Shown: positions 61,169 to 64,000 of the stretch, one piece after another
Position numbering within the stretch: position 1 is the first letter of the stretch
Layout of the letters: each line of letters starts with the position of its first letter
Source: 66-474 sp035249175
Lineage (GTDB): Bacteria > Pseudomonadota > Gammaproteobacteria > Xanthomonadales > Rhodanobacteraceae
Reading direction: 5' to 3'
Assembly: GCA_035249175.1 (NCBI GenBank)
Contig: DATFGT010000013.1
Coordinates: forward strand, 1 to 64,000
Length of the DNA: 64,000 nt
Translations under genes and position numbers: made by a program
The notes under the pieces: generated by a model
Databases searched by the model: none
Told to the model about the DNA's origin: nothing
Seen by the model: the letters and a program-made list of their open reading frames with translations, nothing else

Positions 61169-61405
61169 ATGGCACGCGTATGCCAGGTCACCGGTAAAGC
61201 TGCGAGCACCGGCAACAATGTCTCGCACGCCAACAACAAGACCCGCCGCCGCTGGCTGCCCAACCTGCACGAACGCCGGTTCTGGGTCGCAAGCGAGAAC
61301 CGCTGGGTGAAACTGCGCGTGTCCGGCAAGGCCCTGCGCACCATCGACAAGAACGGCATCGACGCCGTGCTCGCGGATCTGCGCGCACGCGGCGAGCGCG
61401 TGTAA
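61169..61405 (+). CDS. rpmB: 50S ribosomal protein L28
   Basis: The 78-residue L28 protein has CQVTGKAASTGNNVSHANNKT, RRRWLPNLHERRFWV and a C-terminal RTIDKNGIDAVLADL. ATG 61169 is preceded by GAGGAG. Followed 12 bases later by rpmG, the conserved L28-L33 pair. Confidence 0.97.
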   Translation: MARVCQVTGKAASTGNNVSHANNKTRRRWLPNLHERRFWVASENRWVKLRVSGKALRTIDKNGIDAVLADLRARGERV

Positions 61406-61417
61406 GAGGACTCTCCC

Positions 61418-61582
61418 ATGGCAAGCAAACGCGACAAGATCCGCCTGATTTCCTCGGCCGGCACCGGCCACTTCTACACCACCGAGAAGAACAAGAAGAA
61501 CACCCCGGACAAGATGGAGGTCAAGAAATACGACCCCGTCGTCCGCAAGCACGTGATCTACAAGGAAGGCAAGATCAAGTGA
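61418..61582 (+). CDS. rpmG: 50S ribosomal protein L33
   Basis: The 54-residue protein starts MASKRDKIRLISSAGTGHFY and has TTEKNKKNTPDKME and the basic end HVIYKEGKIK, all typical of L33. It lacks the zinc-binding CxxC pairs of the C+ form, so it is the zinc-independent type. Confidence 0.97.
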   Translation: MASKRDKIRLISSAGTGHFYTTEKNKKNTPDKMEVKKYDPVVRKHVIYKEGKIK

Positions 61583-61619
61583 CGCATCGGCGCGCGCGCT
61601 GTGCGCGCCTTGGCCGATG

Positions 61620-61664
61620 CGACATCCCGGAGCCGCGCACAGCGCGGAACCCGGGATCCAGTCA
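61620..61664. repeat. Half-copy of nested-hairpin repeat after rpmG
   Basis: Outer stem ATCCCGG/CCGGGAT and inner stem CCGCGC/GCGCGG (61624-61657) match the architecture of the soeA insert and the 9826 half-copy with different inner bases. The text CCAGT follows, as in the soeA insert. Confidence 0.6.
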
Positions 61665-61668
61665 GAAA

Positions 61669-61700
61669 AAGGAAAACCCGCCGCAAGGCGGGTTTTCCTT
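61669..61700 (+). terminator. Rho-independent terminator of rpmBG
   Basis: A 14-bp perfect stem (AAGGAAAACCCGCC with GGCGGGTTTTCCTT) closes on GCAA. The 3' arm holds TTTTCCTTT as the tail. Confidence 0.9.
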
Positions 61701-61702
61701 TG

Positions 61703-61770
61703 GTAGGGCGGGTGCCAACCCGCCGTCGTTCAACGACACGGCGGGATTCGCTTCGCTACTCCCGCCCTAC
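61703..61770. repeat. GTAG-bounded REPIN-like repeat, third copy
   Basis: The 68-bp element begins GTAGGGCGGGTGCC and ends CTCCCGCCCTAC. It is nearly the same length and ends as the coq7/speD copy, with a different spacer. It directly follows the rpmBG terminator. Confidence 0.85.
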
Positions 61771-61800
61771 TGCCCTACGTCGCTGTGCAGCCCGCCGAGG

Positions 61801-62469
61801 TCAACCGCGCGCGCGCGCCAAGCCGCGAAATCCGATCAGCAGACCCAGTCCGAGAACGAACAGGAATACCTGGTCAGGCTCCGGTACCGGGGTAGGCGTA
61901 CCCACATCGGCAATACCAACATTGAAGCCGTACCAGTTCTCGAAGGTGGGATTGGTCCACTCGATGCTCGAATACGTTCCGATCAACTGTATGGTGCCGT
62001 TCCCTTCGCGACCGCTTACGGTATTGCCGGAGACCGTGATGGCGGAACCGCCATACTCTGCGTTCGGACCTCCGGCAACCATGACCGGGGTGACTCCGAC
62101 AAAGTCGAAGGATGCCTGGATGCCGGACTGACCGAGGCTCCAGATGGAGAACACCGGATCGACGATCGGGAGCGAGAACGTCAACGTGTTCAAGGCAGTG
62201 GTGCCACCGAACAACTGCATGATGCCGTTGGACTGGGCGGGACCATTGTCCACGGCCACCCCGTCCGCGAATGTACTCGACGGGGCCCATGACGGGTAGT
62301 TCGCGATACCGGCGTGGGCGTTGCTGGTGGCAAACGCCACCGCTACGGTGGTGCTGCCGGCGGTGAGGGACCCGGAAGAAGCCGATGTCCATGTGTTCCA
62401 GTGGATCGGCACGGCAAATGCGTTGGCCGAGAAAAGCAAGGTGAGTGCCAGAAAACCAAGTACGCGCAT
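61801..62469 (-). CDS. PEP-CTERM sorting-domain protein
   Basis: The 222-residue exported protein has an N-terminal signal peptide (MRVLGFLALTLLFSANAFA, then VPIHW) and a C-terminal PEP-CTERM: VPEPDQ, a hydrophobic segment (VFLFVLGLGLLIGF) and a basic RGLARARG end. PEP-CTERM proteins are processed by exosortases and are usually tied to extracellular polysaccharide. The central part is Ser/Thr/Gly-rich with no enzymatic motif. ATG 62469 is supported by AGGAACC upstream. No exosortase is seen in the window. Confidence 0.87.
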   Translation of the reverse strand: MRVLGFLALTLLFSANAFAVPIHWNTWTSASSGSLTAGSTTVAVAFATSNAHAGIANYPSWAPSSTFADGVAVDNGPAQSNGIMQLFGGTTALNTLTFSLPIVDPVFSIWSLGQSGIQASFDFVGVTPVMVAGGPNAEYGGSAITVSGNTVSGREGNGTIQLIGTYSSIEWTNPTFENWYGFNVGIADVGTPTPVPEPDQVFLFVLGLGLLIGFRGLARARG

Positions 62470-62928
62470 CTCAGGTTCCTCCATGCGGTTAGCCTTCTGT
62501 GGCACCGCAATTTTTATGCCACAAAATAATCTTCCATGTATCAATACGATGCGTTTCCATGACCAAAAAACGATCTATGAATTGTCAGGGATTCCGGCAC
62601 ACAAAAATCCAACAGCGCTCCCCTTCCTCGAAAAATCCACCACCGTATCAACCGTTTACGGCGAAGAACAGGTACAGTCCCGACTGTAAGATATTCGGAC
62701 GCACTGCAGCGGCTGCATGAACCCCTGTCTTGCAGACAGTTCGGTTGGACCCGAACACAGCGGGATTTGCGCAAAGTCGCTCCGGATCCCGAATCGCCCA
62801 AAAGCGAACCATGGCCTGCCGACGCGTCGGGCTGCAGCCCGATCATCGAAAGACGCTGGCGGACTTCGTTTCGAGGTTAGGGAGAAACCTCAACCACAGA
62901 AACTGCCCCCGGCGGGTTTTCTTCGCAG
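62470..62928. other. Intergenic region, upstream of the PEP-CTERM gene
   Basis: The 459-base gap has no recognised gene. The first 250 bases are richer in A/T than their surroundings and could hold the PEP-CTERM promoter. The right part lies downstream of the ABC transporter genes. Short open frames here have no family signal. Confidence 0.4.
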
Positions 62929-63657
62929 TCACACTCCGCATGCCTCAGCCATCGCCCTTTCCAGCGAACGCTCCGGCTGCTCACGCATCGCGGTCAGTTC
63001 TGCACCATCCCACGATCGCTGCACGCGACCGTCCATCAGCAGCACCACACGGCTCGCGTGCCGTTCGGCGATGTCGAGCGAATGCGTGGCGAGCAGCACG
63101 CTGGTGTCGCCCCGCGCAACCATCGCGGCGAGGTGCGTCTTGAAGGCCAGCGCGCCGCGGGGATCGAGTCCGTTGAAAGGTTCGTCGAGCAGCAACAAGG
63201 GCGGCTCGCCGATCAGGCCCAGCATGATCCCGAGCTTCTGCCGCATGCCCAGCGAATAGCTCTCGACGCGCCGATCCAGCACCGACGCCAGCGACAGGGT
63301 TTCGCCGAGCGTCAGGGTCGAGGGCGGGATGCCCGGCAATCCACGTGCGCCCGCAAACAGTGCCAAGCATTCGCGACCCGTCAGCAACGCCGGTAGCGTC
63401 GGCGGATCGATGGCAAGCCCGATTGCCTGCTTCGCCGCTCGGGGTGATTTCCCCAAATCGTATCCGCCAATGTCGACGGCGCCGCTGCACAAGGGTGCGA
63501 CACCGGCGATGGCGTGCAACAAAGTGGTCTTGCCGGCGCCGTTGGGACCAATCAGCGCGACGAATTCGCCGCGCGCGATTTCCAGATCGATGCCGTCCAG
63601 GACCCGTGTGTCCCCGCATACAACGCGCAAACGGGAAGCGCAGAGCAAGGTCGTCAT
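62929..63657 (-). CDS. ABC transporter ATP-binding protein
   Basis: The 242-residue ATPase has Walker A GPNGAGKTTLL, the signature YSLGMRQKL, Walker B LLLLDEPFNGLDPRG and an H-loop LLATHSLDIAERH. It resembles CcmA/DRA-like exporters that pair with a six-segment permease. ATG 63657 overlaps the stop of the next gene by 4 bases. Confidence 0.88.
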   Translation of the reverse strand: MTTLLCASRLRVVCGDTRVLDGIDLEIARGEFVALIGPNGAGKTTLLHAIAGVAPLCSGAVDIGGYDLGKSPRAAKQAIGLAIDPPTLPALLTGRECLALFAGARGLPGIPPSTLTLGETLSLASVLDRRVESYSLGMRQKLGIMLGLIGEPPLLLLDEPFNGLDPRGALAFKTHLAAMVARGDTSVLLATHSLDIAERHASRVVLLMDGRVQRSWDGAELTAMREQPERSLERAMAEACGV

Positions 63658-64000
63658 GCCGACGGTTCCAGGCTGCGCGTGGCGCGAAGGATCCGAACAA
63701 GCGGCCACGCCGAAGCCGCGCCCGCGCAGACGATCCACACCAGCGCAACGATGCCGTGCCCGAGCAGCGCGGTCCCGATCGCCATGAACACCAGCGCGCA
63801 CGACATCGCGATCAGCGGATAACGAAGCGAAGCCAGCCGCGCGGAACGGGCATCCCATGGGACCGCAGCGAGCAGACGCTCGGCCGCGACGAACGCAGCG
63901 GCGCTGGCGCGCATCACCACCGCCAACCACGACCATGACAGCACCACAAGGACCAATCCCGCCACTTCCAGCATTGGCGCACCGATCGGGACAGCAGCCA
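63654..64000 (-). CDS. Membrane protein, ABC transporter permease-like (partial)
   Basis: This is the C-terminal part of a hydrophobic protein with three or four membrane segments (GLVLVVLSWSWLAVVM, PLIAMSCALVFMAIG, GIVALVWIVCAG). The frame remains open past the end of the window. An internal ATG at 63974 exists, but the frame continues upstream of it. Overlap with the ATPase start suggests it is its permease partner. Confidence 0.65.
   Translation of the reverse strand, partial: AAVPIGAPMLEVAGLVLVVLSWSWLAVVMRASAAAFVAAERLLAAVPWDARSARLASLRYPLIAMSCALVFMAIGTALLGHGIVALVWIVCAGAASAWPLVRILRATRSLEPSA

Noticed and set aside
12822..62469. A link between pdsS/pdsR and the PEP-CTERM protein
   Set aside because: Pds systems serve sortases, whereas PEP-CTERM proteins are handled by exosortases; these are unrelated sorting systems and lie 46 kb apart.
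1..64000. CRISPR arrays, prophage, integron or complete insertion sequence
   Set aside because: No evenly spaced direct repeats, transposase, integrase or phage structural gene was found.

Overview
The window is high-GC gammaproteobacterial chromosome. Gene content and order (rplM-rpsI, coq7, speD and a Clp-like CRP next to trpGDC; topA-dprA-LysM-def-fmt-rsmB; gpsA-secB) match the order Xanthomonadales (Lysobacterales), and the family Rhodanobacteraceae is my best guess. Species cannot be told from sequence reading alone. No phage, plasmid, integron, CRISPR array or complete insertion sequence was seen. The accessory character comes from small dispersed palindromic repeats, many of them sitting between genes and some inside genes.

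Layout. 1-4.5 kb: a hypothetical protein, tRNA-Gln(CTG) with its terminator, rpsI/rplM, coq7, speD and crp/clp. 4.5-12.6 kb: trpG-trpD-trpC plus a HAD phosphatase in one translationally coupled operon, then a metallopeptidase lipoprotein, a DUF2249/FmdE-like pair and a frameshifted Mrr-type endonuclease, then trpE. 12.8-15.8 kb: a two-component system of the proteobacterial dedicated sortase type (pdsS/pdsR) with no sortase in view. 16.4-23.8 kb: rpe, djlA-cytochrome c, purC, a DUF962 membrane protein, an S1/P1 nuclease, gapA, a patatin-like protein and a WYL regulator. 23.9-31 kb: a probable cytoplasmic sulfite dehydrogenase operon (soeA, SLC13 permease, soeB, soeC), whose genes carry in-frame insertions of palindromic repeats. 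31-43.3 kb: a DUF481 outer membrane protein, hemC, an MFS-acyltransferase fusion, purD, an AMP-ligase, tsaC, topA, dprA and a LysM protein. 43.4-46.2 kb: def-fmt-rsmB. 46.4-56.2 kb: a surface-glycan cluster with two GT39-like proteins, two tandem paralogous glycosyltransferases, gmd and rmd for GDP-rhamnose, a GT2 and a GT9. 56-64 kb: a SNF2 helicase, gpsA, secB, rpmB-rpmG, a PEP-CTERM protein and part of an ABC transporter.

How the parts work together. Much of the window is housekeeping: tryptophan, purine and heme synthesis, formyl-Met processing, ribosomal proteins and glycerolipid synthesis. The Soe complex would oxidise sulfite at the cytoplasmic face and pass electrons to quinone; the SLC13 gene inside the operon suggests an oxyanion transporter serving it. 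The glycan cluster would make GDP-rhamnose and assemble a lipid-linked or cell-surface glycan.

The most unusual signals are repeats. (1) Seven copies of a roughly 110 bp intergenic element carry two hairpins with conserved hexaloops and compensatory stem changes. (2) Three REPIN-like elements are bounded by GTAG; one exactly fills the coq7/speD gap and supplies the TAG stop of both genes. (3) A nested-hairpin repeat occurs three times, once in frame inside soeA, and another palindromic repeat lies twice inside soeB.
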